Positions 31,944 through 44,292 of a DNA stretch of 64,000 nucleotides are shown here, piece after piece. The position numbers and the translations under genes are program-made. Each line of letters starts with the position of its first letter. The first letter of the stretch is position 1. Under the pieces are notes generated by a model, which saw only the letters and a program-made list of their open reading frames with translations, was not told where the DNA came from and did no database searches. Source of the DNA: Alkalibacillus haloalkaliphilus (GTDB taxonomy: Bacteria > Bacillota > Bacilli > Bacillales > Alkalibacillaceae); NCBI RefSeq assembly GCF_007991275.1, contig NZ_BJYA01000015.1:1-64000 (forward strand), in the 5' to 3' direction.

Positions 31944-32621
31944 TTATTTAGCTATTTGCTGTAAATTACCGTTTTTCTCCATCTTAAATGATGGTGTCGT
32001 TACTTCATCTTCATCAAATACCATCATCTTACGAGCGCGATCCATAATGTTAATGAATGTTTGATAATCCTCTTGTAAGCTAGCGTATTGTTGCGACATT
32101 TCTTCTACCTTCGCTTTTAGTTGCTCGTTTTCATTACGAACTTCTTCATTTTCATGTTTTAAAGCTTCTAGCTCACTATTGATTTGTTCATTCACTTGAT
32201 TTGAAGTTTTCAGTTGGTTTAATTGATGAATGATAGAGTCAATAGAAGGAGCACTAGTAGATACTTCGTTTGTTTGTACTTGCATTGTCGAATTCTCTAC
32301 TGGCATTGCTGTTTCTTCTACTGTCATTGGTAGATTTACTTCAGGCTGTACAGTACGTCTTGGTTGAGGTTTTCTTTGTTGTTGTTGGGCTTTCTTCCTC
32401 TGTTTTCTTTGCCTTTTCGCTAAATCTACTGCTTTCTCATAGTTTTTTCTAACTTCAGCATTCCATCTAAAGCCACATGCTGCAGCTGTACGATTTAGTT
32501 GATCACCAACCTCTTCAAAAGCATTTAACTGTGTACTTCCTTCTCTTATATGCCTTAGCACAGTTTCAGCTAATAATAGGTCATCTTCGTGAGACCAAGC
32601 ATCTTGACGAACTTTCACCAT
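31944..32621 (-). CDS. rsfA: RsfA-family prespore transcription factor
   Basis: The 225-residue protein has an N-terminal Myb/SANT-like DNA-binding domain (WSHEDDLLLAETVLRHIREG...RTAAACGFRWNAEVRKNY, about residues 8-62), a Lys/Arg/Gln-rich linker, and a long C-terminal coiled coil (about 130-195). B. subtilis RsfA modulates sigma-F-dependent genes in the forespore; YlbO is a paralogue, so this could be either type. A sigma-F/G-like promoter lies upstream. Confidence 0.82.
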   Translation of the reverse strand: MVKVRQDAWSHEDDLLLAETVLRHIREGSTQLNAFEEVGDQLNRTAAACGFRWNAEVRKNYEKAVDLAKRQRKQRKKAQQQQRKPQPRRTVQPEVNLPMTVEETAMPVENSTMQVQTNEVSTSAPSIDSIIHQLNQLKTSNQVNEQINSELEALKHENEEVRNENEQLKAKVEEMSQQYASLQEDYQTFINIMDRARKMMVFDEDEVTTPSFKMEKNGNLQQIAK

Positions 32622-32681
32622 ATGTTTTCATCCTTTCATTTTAAATCATTTATGTTTGTATAATTAATAGTTTTCTGTTTC

Positions 32682-32712
32682 TATCATGCGCAATAAGCTA
32701 TTATTTTATACA
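32682..32712 (-). promoter_or_regulatory. Candidate sigma-F/sigma-G promoter of rsfA
   Basis: On the minus strand TGTATA (32707-32712), 18 nt, then CATGATA (32682-32688). The -10 matches the CATnnTA pattern of forespore sigma factors, in keeping with a forespore regulator. Confidence 0.5.
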
Positions 32713-32789
32713 TAAGAGGTGATTATTCGTCAATTTACCTTTGAATATAGTAAAATAATATAAGAGTTTAGACTAAAAGGAGTTCTAAC

Positions 32790-34085
32790 ATGTTTTTTAA
32801 AGAGCCATTAGCATACCGAATGAGACCTGAAACAATTGAAGATGTGGTCGGTCAAGATGACGTAATTGGTGAAAATACACCATTATATAAAATGATTAAC
32901 CAAGGACATGTACCATCCATGATTTTATATGGAGAGCCTGGAACTGGTAAAACTTCACTAGCCTTTGCCATAGCAGGATCTACAAATCAAGATTTCTATG
33001 CGATTAATGCTACAACTTCTAGTAAAAAAGAAATAGAAGAGATTACAGCTAAAGCCAAAATGAGTGAAGGAGCCATTTTGTTTATTGATGAGATCCACCG
33101 ATTTAATAAAAGCCAGCAAGATTATTTATTGAAAGCTTTGGAAGAAGGTGTGATTACATTAATTGGTGCAACTACAGAAAACCCTTATCACAGTGTAAAT
33201 AACGCAATTCGTTCAAGGTGTGGTCAAATTAAACAGTTATCATTATTATCACCTGAAGCCGTTAAAACATTACTGAACAAAGCATTAAATGATGAGTATA
33301 GAGGCTTAGGTCATTTAAATATTGATATAAAAGACCATTTAATAGAACAAATTGCTTCTATAACAGGAGATGCGAGGACGGCATTAACTTTATTAGAAGA
33401 TATTGTTTTTGCATCAGACCAAAATGAAGAAGGTACTTATATTGTCGATGAAGATACAGTCAATTATTGCATTCGTAATAAAGGGTTCTCACACGATAAA
33501 AAAGGTGATATTTATTATAATTTATTATCAAGTTTTCAAAAGAGTATTAGAGGAAGTGACGTTAATGCCGCACTACATTACTTAGCTAGACTGTTAGAAG
33601 GTGGCGACCTAGAAGCTATTACAAGAAGGTTACTCGTCATTGCCTATGAGGATATCGGTTTAGCGAATCCACAGCTTTGTTCACGAGTATTACCTGCTAT
33701 TGAATCAGTTGAACGTCTTGGATTACCTGAAGGGAGAATCCCGCTATCTGTAGTGACAGTTGAATTATCGTTATCTCCAAAATCAAACACAGCTTATAAA
33801 GCATTAGATCAAGCAATAACCCATGTGCAAAAAGGTATTACTGATGATATCCCTGACCATTTAAAAGACACTCATTATCACGGTGCTAAAGATTTAGGGC
33901 ACGGTATTGAATACAAATATCCTCACAATTACGCAGGGTCTTGGGTTTATCAAGAATACTTGCCAGAAAAGTTAAAAGATGCTAGTTATTATACACCGAA
34001 AGAAATTGGTGAAGAAAAGCGGTTGGCTCAAGTGTATGACAAGTTGAATAACTTGAAGCAGAAAGCACGCCATAATAAAACTTAA
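32790..34085 (+). CDS. rarA: Replication-associated recombination protein A (RarA/MgsA)
   Basis: The 431-residue AAA+ ATPase of the clamp-loader-like group has Walker A GEPGTGKTS, Walker [16 protein letters not shown], sensor GATTENPYHSVN, and the C-terminal MgsA tetramerisation domain (KGDIYYNLLSSFQKSIRGSDVNAALHYLARLLEGGD). It acts at stalled replication forks. AAAAGGAG precedes the ATG. B. subtilis yrvN is at the same place, upstream of cymR. Confidence 0.96.
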   Translation: MFFKEPLAYRMRPETIEDVVGQDDVIGENTPLYKMINQGHVPSMILYGEPGTGKTSLAFAIAGSTNQDFYAINATTSSKKEIEEITAKAKMSEGAILFIDEIHRFNKSQQDYLLKALEEGVITLIGATTENPYHSVNNAIRSRCGQIKQLSLLSPEAVKTLLNKALNDEYRGLGHLNIDIKDHLIEQIASITGDARTALTLLEDIVFASDQNEEGTYIVDEDTVNYCIRNKGFSHDKKGDIYYNLLSSFQKSIRGSDVNAALHYLARLLEGGDLEAITRRLLVIAYEDIGLANPQLCSRVLPAIESVERLGLPEGRIPLSVVTVELSLSPKSNTAYKALDQAITHVQKGITDDIPDHLKDTHYHGAKDLGHGIEYKYPHNYAGSWVYQEYLPEKLKDASYYTPKEIGEEKRLAQVYDKLNNLKQKARHNKT

Positions 34086-34193
34086 CTAATGCATGACGGC
34101 TTACATCATGCTATAATATCACATGGTTTTTAACAGATGATCTTTACAGTAATTTATATAAATTATGTTGTTACTTTAAGAGGCACAACAACG

Positions 34194-34202
34194 TGTTATA
34201 CT
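34194..34202 (+). promoter_or_regulatory. Extended -10 promoter of cymR-iscS-mnmA
   Basis: TGTTATACT fits TGnTATAAT with one mismatch in the -10; the -35 region is poor. It lies 40 nt before the cymR start. Confidence 0.45.
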
Positions 34203-34242
34203 GATTAATATAGAAAGATGAGCGTTTAAGGAGGAGCTTTAA

Positions 34243-34662
34243 TTGAAGATTTCAACTAAAGGCCGATACGGTCTAACCATTATGATTGCATTAGCAAAGA
34301 ATTACGGTGACAAGCCGATTCCATTAAAGTCAATCGCTTCTGAATATGATTTATCTGAACATTATTTAGAACAATTAATTGCTCCTCTTCGAAACGAGGG
34401 GTTAGTTAAAAGTGTAAGAGGTGCAAAAGGTGGTTATTTATTAACCCGTGAGCCAAAACTAATTACTGCAGCAGATATTATTAAAACTTTAGAAGGTCCA
34501 ATTCGACCTGTAGAAGAGATGGATGATGAAGAACCATCAAAACGTGAACTATGGAAAAGAATACGTGATGCGGTAAAAGACGTGTTAGAAACGACTACTT
34601 TACAAGATCTCGTCGACTATGATGACAATAACTATCAAGAAGAGCATATGTTTTATATTTAG
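34243..34662 (+). CDS. cymR: CymR, Rrf2-family cysteine metabolism repressor
   Basis: The 139-residue winged-helix protein begins MKISTKGRYGLTIMIALAKN. It has no cysteine residues, unlike the Fe-S sensor IscR, which fits CymR, whose activity depends on complex formation with CysK. It represses genes for cysteine and sulfur uptake. It starts at TTG with AAGGAGG upstream. The following genes, iscS and mnmA, use cysteine sulfur, so the cluster ties sulfur status to tRNA thiolation. Confidence 0.93.
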   Translation: MKISTKGRYGLTIMIALAKNYGDKPIPLKSIASEYDLSEHYLEQLIAPLRNEGLVKSVRGAKGGYLLTREPKLITAADIIKTLEGPIRPVEEMDDEEPSKRELWKRIRDAVKDVLETTTLQDLVDYDDNNYQEEHMFYI

Positions 34663-34682
34663 TTACAAAGAAGGTGAAAGAA

Positions 34683-36957
<2,275 letters not shown>

Positions 36958-36976
36958 ATTTAAGTTTAAGCAGAAT

Positions 36977-37008
36977 AAAAAGTCAGCACGATGAGTGGTG
37001 ACTTTTTT
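36977..37008 (+). terminator. Terminator after mnmA
   Basis: AAAAGTCA pairs with TGACTTTT, with a partly paired GCAC/GTGG extension, followed by T residues. Confidence 0.8.
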
Positions 37009-37042
37009 CTCTATTTTTGAAGATAAAAGGAGTAAATTAAAG

Positions 37043-37711
37043 ATGAGCGAGTTACAAAAAGGTATTGAATATATGCAAAATCATCAATTTGAAGAAGCGG
37101 CTCAGTCTTTCAATAATTACATTGAAGAGAATCCAGAAGATCCAGTAGGGTTTATTAATTTTGCCAACCTTCTAGTCCATTTACAAGAATATGATTCAGC
37201 TGAACGGTTTTATAATAAAGCATTAGAGTTAGAAGAGAAGCTACCGGCTGCTCATTACGGTTTAGGCAACATGTATTATGAACAAGAACAATATGACCAG
37301 GCGACTAAACAATTCCAAGATGCGATGAAACAAGGCTTAGATGATGAAGATGTTTATTTCATGTTAGGTATGTCATTATTAAATCAAGAAATGCCTAAAC
37401 TAGCACTTCCATATTTGCAAAGAGCAAGCGAGTTAAGTCCTGAAGACATTGATATTCAATTCCAATACGGCTTAACTTTAGCTTATGGCAATATGATTGA
37501 TGAAGCTTATGAACAAATGAATGTCGTCTTATCATTAGATGAAGAACATAGTGATGCTTATTACAACAAAGGTGTTTGCTTACTTTATTCAGAAAAGCCA
37601 GAAGAAGCCCTCGTACAGTTTGAAAAAGCGTTAGCTATACAAGAAGAACACTTATTAGCAGGAAATGCAAAGAAACAAGTCGAACAGTTATTACAAGAGC
37701 GAGATGGATAG
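37043..37711 (+). CDS. Tetratricopeptide repeat protein (YrrB-like)
   Basis: The 222-residue protein is made almost wholly of about six TPR units (for example LPAAHYGLGNMYYEQEQYDQA and DAYYNKGVCLLYSEKPEEALVQFEKAL), forming a scaffold for protein binding. Synteny with mnmA and recD2 matches B. subtilis yrrB. The partner is unknown. ATG 37043 has AAAGGAG upstream; an in-frame upstream GTG falls in the mnmA terminator. Confidence 0.9.
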   Translation: MSELQKGIEYMQNHQFEEAAQSFNNYIEENPEDPVGFINFANLLVHLQEYDSAERFYNKALELEEKLPAAHYGLGNMYYEQEQYDQATKQFQDAMKQGLDDEDVYFMLGMSLLNQEMPKLALPYLQRASELSPEDIDIQFQYGLTLAYGNMIDEAYEQMNVVLSLDEEHSDAYYNKGVCLLYSEKPEEALVQFEKALAIQEEHLLAGNAKKQVEQLLQERDG

Positions 37712-37726
37712 AAGGAGAAACGGATC

Positions 37727-40027
37727 ATGTCTGATCAAAAATATGCTAAAGGCCAATTAAATCACATGATCTTTCACAATCAACAGACGCAATTTTCGAT
37801 TGCGTCTATTTCTGTTCAAGATACTGACCTTGAATTAGATGAAGAAGAATTAGTTGTGAAAGGTAACTTTCCACCTTTAACACACGGCAATGATTATATA
37901 TTTTATGGAACTATACAAGTTCACCCGAAATTCGGAGAACAACTACAAGTCTTTACATATGAAAAAGAATTACCGAAAACTGAAGAAAGTCTTGTCAAAT
38001 ATTTATCAAGCGATTTATTTTATGGTATTGGTCAAAAGACAGCGCAAAAAATTGTTGATACATTAGGGATTAATGCAGTCGATGAAGTGCTAAGAGATTC
38101 AGCAAAACTTGATCAAGTTGTCGGTTTAAAACCTGAAACTAAAAAACAATTTATTGCAGACCTAAGAATAAACCAAGGTTTTGAGCAAGTGACTGTTGAG
38201 TTGGCGAAATATGGGATAGGTTTGCAGTTAGCCGGGAAGCTTTATCATGCTTACCATGAAAATACGATCGAACAATTAAAAGAAAATCCTTATCAATTTG
38301 TTTTTGATGTAGAAGGATTTGGTTTTCAACGTGCTGATGAAATTGCTGAGTCCATTGGAATTAAAGATGAACATCCGACTCGAATTCAAGCAGGTGTCCT
38401 ACATGTTTTAGATCAACAATCTTCTAATGGACATGTTTACGTAGAGAAAGAGCAGCTGTTAAAACAATTAAATTCGCTTTTATATCAAGGACGAAATCAT
38501 GAGAACGATGAATCGCTAGAGCAACACTTGAAGTTTTTAATCGATGAAGATCTAATTGTACAAGAAGATGATCGAGTTTACTTACCTCAACTTTATTTTG
38601 CTGAAGAAGGTGTTGCTTCACAACTGACGCGCATATTAGCGACTGAACAAGATGCATCTTATGACGAAAGTGAACTGTTAAAAGTAATTGGTGAAATCGA
38701 AGAACAAGAAGGTATTGCATACGGTGAAGAGCAATATGAAGCGGTCAAGAAAGCTTTAGATGAGAAAGTGATGTTACTTACAGGTGGACCTGGAACTGGG
38801 AAAACAACAGTTGTTAAAGGTATTATCCACTGTTATGAAGTACTGTTTCGTAAAAACGAAAACAAACATCAATCAGATTATATATTAGCAGCTCCAACTG
38901 GAAGAGCTGCTAAAAGGTTAACTGAATCAACTGGCTTAAAAGCAAAAACGATACATAGTCTTCTCGGTTGGTCGGGTGAAGAGCATTTTGAATTTAACGA
39001 TGGAAACCAACTGAAGGGTAAAGTTTTAATTGTTGATGAGTTTTCGATGGTTGATATTTGGTTAGCGAACAGTTTGCTTAAAGCAGTTCCTGCCGACATG
39101 AAAGTCATCTTTGTTGGTGATGAAGACCAATTACCATCTGTAGGTCCAGGTCAAGTCCTAGCTGACTTATTAAAGTCGAAAGTCGTACCAGTGTGTCAGT
39201 TAAAAGAAATTTATCGGCAAAAAAATGATTCTTATATCGTTAAACTTGCTCATGATATTAAAAACGATCAAATACCCATGCAGTCAGTTGGCAAAAAAGA
39301 TGATTTTAATTTTATTGAAACAAATACTGATCATGCTTTAAATACAATTGAACAGATCGTAAAGAAAGCGTTGGATAGAGGATATTCAATGCGTGATATT
39401 CAAGTGTTAGCTCCAATGTATAAAACAAAAGTTGGGATACATGAATTAAATCAAACGTTGCAAAATATCTTTAACCCTAAAGAAGAAGGTAAACGTGAAA
39501 TCGAACATTTTCAGTCTGTCTTTAGAACGGGTGATAAAATTATCCAACTTGTAAATCAGCCAGAGAAAGATGTGTTTAATGGTGATATCGGTGAAATTGT
39601 CGCTATTAAACACGCCAAGGAAGCTGAGTCAAAAAAAGATGAATTAATTATTAATTTCGAAGGACTTGAAGTATCTTATACGAGACAAGATTTTAACCAA
39701 ATTATGCTAGCTTATGCGATCTCTATTCATAAATCTCAAGGTAGTGAGTTCCCAATTGTGATTTTACCAATTGTTAGATCATTCAAGCGAATGTTAGTGA
39801 AAAATTTAATTTATACAGCGATTACACGTGGTAAATCTTCTCTTATTATATGTGGCAGTTATGACGTCTTTTTGGAAGGTATGCAAAAACAACAAGCGTA
39901 CGAACGTAATACGAGTCTTGTCTCACGTATAAAATCATTTAATCTAAAAGAACGTGAAGAAGATCTTAGTGAATTAGAACCAGATGAACAGTTTGAGGAA
40001 GATATTTCACCTTATGATTTTATGTAG
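37727..40027 (+). CDS. recD2: RecD2 ATP-dependent DNA helicase
   Basis: The 766-residue SF1B 5'-3' helicase has an N-terminal OB region, helix-hairpin-helix repeats (YGIGQKTAQKIVDTLG; VEGFGFQRADEIA), Walker A GGPGTGKTT, Walker B VDEFSMVD, the VFVGDEDQLPSVGPGQ motif and the C-terminal UvrD-like AYAISIHKSQGSEFP and YTAITRGK motifs. RecD2 works without RecBC in DNA repair and replication-fork maintenance. It follows the TPR gene by 15 nt. Confidence 0.96.
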   Translation: MSDQKYAKGQLNHMIFHNQQTQFSIASISVQDTDLELDEEELVVKGNFPPLTHGNDYIFYGTIQVHPKFGEQLQVFTYEKELPKTEESLVKYLSSDLFYGIGQKTAQKIVDTLGINAVDEVLRDSAKLDQVVGLKPETKKQFIADLRINQGFEQVTVELAKYGIGLQLAGKLYHAYHENTIEQLKENPYQFVFDVEGFGFQRADEIAESIGIKDEHPTRIQAGVLHVLDQQSSNGHVYVEKEQLLKQLNSLLYQGRNHENDESLEQHLKFLIDEDLIVQEDDRVYLPQLYFAEEGVASQLTRILATEQDASYDESELLKVIGEIEEQEGIAYGEEQYEAVKKALDEKVMLLTGGPGTGKTTVVKGIIHCYEVLFRKNENKHQSDYILAAPTGRAAKRLTESTGLKAKTIHSLLGWSGEEHFEFNDGNQLKGKVLIVDEFSMVDIWLANSLLKAVPADMKVIFVGDEDQLPSVGPGQVLADLLKSKVVPVCQLKEIYRQKNDSYIVKLAHDIKNDQIPMQSVGKKDDFNFIETNTDHALNTIEQIVKKALDRGYSMRDIQVLAPMYKTKVGIHELNQTLQNIFNPKEEGKREIEHFQSVFRTGDKIIQLVNQPEKDVFNGDIGEIVAIKHAKEAESKKDELIINFEGLEVSYTRQDFNQIMLAYAISIHKSQGSEFPIVILPIVRSFKRMLVKNLIYTAITRGKSSLIICGSYDVFLEGMQKQQAYERNTSLVSRIKSFNLKEREEDLSELEPDEQFEEDISPYDFM

Positions 40028-40114
40028 AAAGCTCAAACTAAGAATGTTCGTACCATTGGTATAGAACGAAGATGAAACGGGGAGGATGTAGGCAAAAAGG
40101 AAAGAGGGTTTTTT

Positions 40115-40285
40115 ATGAACTGCCCGAATTGCCAAACATCTGATATCGGTAAAATCGGTAGTCAACAGTTTTATTGTTGGAACTGTTTTATAGAACTATC
40201 CGTAAAAGAAGATGGCAATATGCACGTGCATGAAGTGCAAGAGGATGGGACGATTTCCTCTTTAGACGACCTGTTTTCGGAATAA
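40115..40285 (+). CDS. 56-residue zinc-ribbon protein
   Basis: The short gene encodes a protein starting MNCPNCQTSDIGKIG. Two pairs of cysteines, CPNC (residues 3-6) and CWNC (residues 21-24), form a likely zinc ribbon, followed by an acidic tail ending SSLDDLFSE. AAGAGGG lies 6-8 nt before the ATG. It resembles small conserved Bacillus proteins between recD2 and alaS, but I cannot name its function. It is too short for usual ORF calling; codon use and the ribosome-binding site support it. Confidence 0.75.
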   Translation: MNCPNCQTSDIGKIGSQQFYCWNCFIELSVKEDGNMHVHEVQEDGTISSLDDLFSE

Positions 40286-40399
40286 CTGTGGCAAGGTTGA
40301 CCATTCTTTGCTAATAGGTGGGGAATCAGAAGAAAGCGTAATGCTTGCTTGTTGAAAGGTTTATGCACCATATCAGTAGATAAAGGTTGGTGAACAACT

Positions 40400-40534
40400 T
40401 TGAGTCGAGTAATTTCAACAGGTGTCATGGGAGCTGCCGCGTTATACTTTATGCGTAACCGAAATATACGTAAAAGTGGTATGTGGAAACAGCTTCGTAA
40501 ATCTGGTAAAAAGCTAAGAAAAAGGTATCTCTAA
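40400..40534 (+). CDS. YrzQ-like DUF3918 small protein
   Basis: The 44-residue protein starts at TTG with GGTG 7 nt upstream. It has a hydrophobic N-terminal stretch (VMGAAALYFM) followed by a strongly basic tail (RKSGKKLRKRYL). This pattern and the position before alaS recall B. subtilis YrzQ (DUF3918), as far as I remember it. Function unknown. The preceding 114 nt after the zinc-ribbon gene hold nothing I can identify. Confidence 0.65.
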   Translation: MSRVISTGVMGAAALYFMRNRNIRKSGMWKQLRKSGKKLRKRYL

Positions 40535-40540
40535 AACACA

Positions 40541-40568
40541 CACAACCGTTCGAGCTCGAACGGTTGTG
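40541..40568. repeat. 28-nt perfect palindrome before the alaS promoter
   Basis: CACAACCGTTCGAG is followed directly by its exact reverse complement. No T tract lies on either side. It ends 13 nt before the alaS -35 box, so it could be an operator or a Rho-independent-like hairpin that ends the upstream small genes. Confidence 0.8.
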
Positions 40569-40581
40569 CTACATATATAAG

Positions 40582-40610
40582 TTGACATTAACAAGGCAAT
40601 TATCTATAAT
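40582..40610 (+). promoter_or_regulatory. Consensus sigma-A promoter of alaS
   Basis: TTGACA (40582-40587), 17 nt, TATAAT (40605-40610): a full-consensus promoter. Confidence 0.93.
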
Positions 40611-40639
40611 AACCTCATGAAAAACATGTTAAATATTAA

Positions 40640-40878
40640 GTGATATAAATCAATGATGGAAACGAGTAAATGACAGTCCACTTTCAGAGAGGCATTTTAT
40701 TAGCTGAGATAAATGCTAAGTGAAGGGTCATTGAAGCTAATCCGGAGAGCGGTTAACCCCCGACGTCTCACCACGTTACGGTGATCTAAGATGATAGATG
40801 TTAAGTCTATAATTAGGGTGGTACCGCGCGCAATAGTCGTCCCTACATGTAACGTGTAGAGACGGCTATTTTTTTGTA
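40640..40878 (+). promoter_or_regulatory. T-box leader of alaS, tRNA-Ala specific
   Basis: The T-box core AGGGTGGTACCGCG is at 40815-40828. The specifier is GCT (40736-40738) in TTGAAGCTAATCCGG, an alanine codon. The T-box UGGU pairs with the ACCA end of tRNA-Ala (A73). The terminator is the stem from about 40833 (ATAGTCGTCCCTACA) to 40869 plus seven T residues. Uncharged tRNA-Ala should permit alaS transcription. Confidence 0.93.
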
Positions 40879-40899
40879 CATAAAAAAGGAGGTAACAAA

Positions 40900-43542
40900 A
40901 TGAAACAACTTCAATCACATGAAGTAAGGCAAATGTTTTTAGACTTTTTTAAGGAAAAGAAACACGGTGTTGAGCCGAGTCGTTCTTTAGTTCCTCAAGA
41001 TGATCCAACTTTATTATGGATTAACAGTGGTGTTGCCACATTAAAGAAATACTTTGACGGCCGTATAGTCCCTGACAATCCCAGAATAGTTAACGCTCAG
41101 AAGTCCATTAGAACAAATGATATCGAAAATGTAGGGTTTACAGCAAGACACCATACATTCTTTGAGATGTTAGGGAACTTCTCAATCGGTGATTACTTTA
41201 AAGAAGAAGCGATTGAATGGGCGTGGGAGTTTTTAACGAGTGATTATTGGATTGGATTCGATGAAGATAAACTAGCTGTCACGGTTCACCCTGAAGATGA
41301 AGAAGCTTATGACATTTGGCTAAATAAAGTAGGGGTGCCTGCTGAACGCATTATTCGAATTGAAGAAAACTTTTGGGATATTGGAGAAGGACCAAGTGGC
41401 CCAAACACTGAAATATTTTACGATCGTGGTGAAAGTTATGGTAATGACCTTAATGACCCTGAACTTTACCCAGGTGGAGAAAATGAACGTTACTTAGAGA
41501 TCTGGAACTTAGTATTTTCACAGTTTAACCATAATCCTGATGATACGTACACACCACTTCCTAAGAAAAATATTGATACAGGTATGGGGTTAGAAAGAAT
41601 AGTATCTGTTATTCAAGATACGAAAACAAACTTCGAAACGGATCTGTTTAAACCGATTATTGAACGTACTGAGAAGATCTCTAATGTCACTTATGGTCAA
41701 TCAACAAGGCAAGATACAGCATTCAAAGTAATTGCTGACCACGTTAGAACAGTAGCTTTTGCAATTGGGGATGGTGCCCTGCCATCAAATGAAGGCCGTG
41801 GTTATGTATTAAGAAGGCTACTACGTCGTGCCATTAGATTTGCTAAAGACTTAAATATTAATGAACCATTCATGTATCAATTAGTTGATGAAGTCGCAAG
41901 CATTATGTTTGAATTTTACCCAGAAGTTCATGAGAAGAAAGACTTTATTAAAGATGTAATGAAAAAAGAAGAGCAACGTTTCCATGAAACACTTCAAGAA
42001 GGTTTAGCAATACTAGAGAAAGTTATGAAATCTGAAAAAGAAAAAGGAAGTAACGTTTTTCCTGGCGAAGAAGTATTTACACTTTATGATACTTATGGAT
42101 TTCCAAAAGAACTAACAGAAGAATATGTAGAGGCAGAAGGCTTCTCCATCGATGAACCAGGCTTTGAGAAGGAAATGAAAAAGCAACGTGACCGTGCACG
42201 TGAAGCAAGACAAAAAGTCGATTCCATGCAAGTCCAAGACCAAGTGTTACAACAAATTCATACGAAAAGTGAGTTTGTAGGTTTTGAGCAATTAGCAGTG
42301 GATACTACTTTAGACGTTATTGTAAAAGATTCAGATCTGATTGATGAAGCGCAAACTGGTGATGTTGCAACGTTAGTCCTTGCTCAAACGCCATTTTATG
42401 CTGAAAGCGGTGGACAAATTGCAGACAAAGGAATAATTACAACTGAAACTGGTAAAGCTTCAGTGATGGATGTTCAAAAAGGTCCAAATGGCCAAAACTT
42501 ACATCAAGTTGATGTGATTGAAGGGACTTTAAAATCTGGACAATCAGTCTCAGCTGAAGTGACGCGTTATGAACGTCAGCAAGTCATTAAAAACCATACT
42601 GCAACACATTTGTTACATCAAGCTTTAAAAGATGTTTTAGGTGATCACGTCAATCAGGCGGGATCATTAGTCGCTCCAGATCGTTTACGTTTTGACTTTA
42701 CACACTTTAATGCTGTATCGGAAGAGGAATTACAACAAATAGAAACGATTGTAAATGAGAAAGTGTGGGCTTCCATTCCAGTTGCTATCATGCACAAGTC
42801 ATTAGACGAAGCTAAACAAATGGGTGCAATGGCATTATTTGATGCTAAATATGGTGAAGAAGTAAGAGTAGTAGCTGTTGATGATTACAGTATTGAACTT
42901 TGTGGAGGTTGCCACGTCGGTAACACAGCAGAAATCGGTCTATTCAAGGTTACTCAAGAAACAGGGATTGGTGCAGGAACACGTAGAATAGAGGCGTGTA
43001 CTGGTCCTGGAGCTTATGAGTATTATCAAGGTAGAGAACAGTTACTAAATGATGCAGCTTTCAAGTTGAAGACTAAAACTGAACAAGTACCACAAAGAAT
43101 TGATACACTATTCCAAGAAATGAAGGATTTACAAAAGGACAATGAATCACTTTCAGCGAAACTAGCCAATGTTGAATCAGCTAACATCTTAGATGAAGTT
43201 GAAACAATTGATGGTGTTAACCTTTTAGCACAAAAAGTCGATGTTAGTGATATGAATGCTTTACGCAATATGGTCGATGAGTTAAAACAAAAAGTTGATT
43301 CAGGCATCATATTATTAGCCATGGAGAATGGTGACAAGGTACAATTGGCTTCAGGTGTTTCTAAAGATTTAGTTGATCGAGGGTTTCACGCAGGTCATGT
43401 TATTAAAGAAGCTGCAACAAGATGTGGTGGAGGCGGTGGAGGCCGTCCTGACATGGCACAAGCTGGTGGTAAACAACCAGAAAAAATTGATGAAGCACTA
43501 GCGTCGGCGAAAGATTATATTAAAACTGTTTTAACTTCGTAG
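40900..43542 (+). CDS. alaS: Alanyl-tRNA synthetase
   Basis: The 880-residue enzyme has the class II catalytic domain ([30 protein letters not shown]), the editing domain with zinc-site motifs [11 protein letters not shown] and [13 protein letters not shown], and a C-terminal coiled coil plus DHHA1-type domain ending in the glycine-rich [17 protein letters not shown]. It charges tRNA-Ala and clears Ser and Gly mischarging. It is the only gene directly behind the T-box; a TATAAT box at 43553-43558 restarts transcription for ireB. Confidence 0.98.
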   Translation: MKQLQSHEVRQMFLDFFKEKKHGVEPSRSLVPQDDPTLLWINSGVATLKKYFDGRIVPDNPRIVNAQKSIRTNDIENVGFTARHHTFFEMLGNFSIGDYFKEEAIEWAWEFLTSDYWIGFDEDKLAVTVHPEDEEAYDIWLNKVGVPAERIIRIEENFWDIGEGPSGPNTEIFYDRGESYGNDLNDPELYPGGENERYLEIWNLVFSQFNHNPDDTYTPLPKKNIDTGMGLERIVSVIQDTKTNFETDLFKPIIERTEKISNVTYGQSTRQDTAFKVIADHVRTVAFAIGDGALPSNEGRGYVLRRLLRRAIRFAKDLNINEPFMYQLVDEVASIMFEFYPEVHEKKDFIKDVMKKEEQRFHETLQEGLAILEKVMKSEKEKGSNVFPGEEVFTLYDTYGFPKELTEEYVEAEGFSIDEPGFEKEMKKQRDRAREARQKVDSMQVQDQVLQQIHTKSEFVGFEQLAVDTTLDVIVKDSDLIDEAQTGDVATLVLAQTPFYAESGGQIADKGIITTETGKASVMDVQKGPNGQNLHQVDVIEGTLKSGQSVSAEVTRYERQQVIKNHTATHLLHQALKDVLGDHVNQAGSLVAPDRLRFDFTHFNAVSEEELQQIETIVNEKVWASIPVAIMHKSLDEAKQMGAMALFDAKYGEEVRVVAVDDYSIELCGGCHVGNTAEIGLFKVTQETGIGAGTRRIEACTGPGAYEYYQGREQLLNDAAFKLKTKTEQVPQRIDTLFQEMKDLQKDNESLSAKLANVESANILDEVETIDGVNLLAQKVDVSDMNALRNMVDELKQKVDSGIILLAMENGDKVQLASGVSKDLVDRGFHAGHVIKEAATRCGGGGGGRPDMAQAGGKQPEKIDEALASAKDYIKTVLTS

Positions 43543-43588
43543 CTTTTAGGTATATAATGTAGTTAAAGTGGTTTGAGGGGGATTGAAA

Positions 43589-43849
43589 ATGTCGAACGAT
43601 CACACTATGAAATTTCAGTTTTCAGATGACTCACAAGAACAATTAGTAAACGAAATTTTACATCAAGTTTATAGTTCATTGGAAGAGAAAGGATACAATC
43701 CAATCAACCAAATAGTCGGTTACTTATTATCAGGTGACCCTGCATATATCCCTCGACACAATGATGCTCGTAATTTAATCTCACAAATAGAACGAGATGA
43801 AATTATCGAAGAAGTTGTAAAGAACTATTTGCAGACGAATAAAAGATAA
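43589..43849 (+). CDS. IreB family regulatory phosphoprotein (YrzL)
   Basis: The 86-residue protein begins [15 protein letters not shown] and has the conserved [30 protein letters not shown] region of the IreB/DUF965 family. In Enterococcus IreB is a substrate of the IreK kinase linked to cephalosporin resistance; the role in Bacillus is unclear. ATG 43589 is 7 nt after GAGGGGG. The ireB-ruvX-yrzB order is conserved in Firmicutes. Confidence 0.93.
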   Translation: MSNDHTMKFQFSDDSQEQLVNEILHQVYSSLEEKGYNPINQIVGYLLSGDPAYIPRHNDARNLISQIERDEIIEEVVKNYLQTNKR

Positions 43850-43861
43850 AGAGGATTTTGC

Positions 43862-44278
43862 ATGAAAATATTGGGCTTAGATGTCGGTGAAAAAACAATT
43901 GGTGTTGCAGTATCAGATGCGTTGCATTTTACTGCCCAAGGTATTGAAACAATCCATTGGGATGAATCTGAATTCGCGTCAGTTAAAGATCGCTTTCAAC
44001 AACTTATTGATGAGTATGAGATCAGTAAAATTGTCGTTGGTCTACCAAAGAATATGAATGGTACAATTGGAGAACGTGGTGAAGCATGTCAGCATTTTGC
44101 AGCGTATTTAGAAGAACAATTTTCACTACCTGTTGTCATGTGGGATGAACGTTTAACGACAATGGCAGCTGAACGTGTATTACTAGATGCTGACATGAGT
44201 CGTCAAAAGCGAAAAAAAGTAATTGATAAAATGGCGGCGATGATCATATTACAAGGTTATCTCGATTCAAACCGCTAA
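43862..44278 (+). CDS. ruvX: Putative pre-16S rRNA nuclease YqgF/RuvX
   Basis: The 138-residue RNase H-like protein has [16 protein letters not shown] with the first catalytic Asp, [16 protein letters not shown], and the [14 protein letters not shown] motif with a second acidic residue and an Asp near the C-terminus ([17 protein letters not shown]). In E. coli YqgF helps mature the 16S rRNA 5' end; an older suggestion was Holliday junction resolvase. It corresponds to B. subtilis yrrK. Confidence 0.95.
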   Translation: MKILGLDVGEKTIGVAVSDALHFTAQGIETIHWDESEFASVKDRFQQLIDEYEISKIVVGLPKNMNGTIGERGEACQHFAAYLEEQFSLPVVMWDERLTTMAAERVLLDADMSRQKRKKVIDKMAAMIILQGYLDSNR

Positions 44279-44292
44279 AAGGAGTGTAACTG

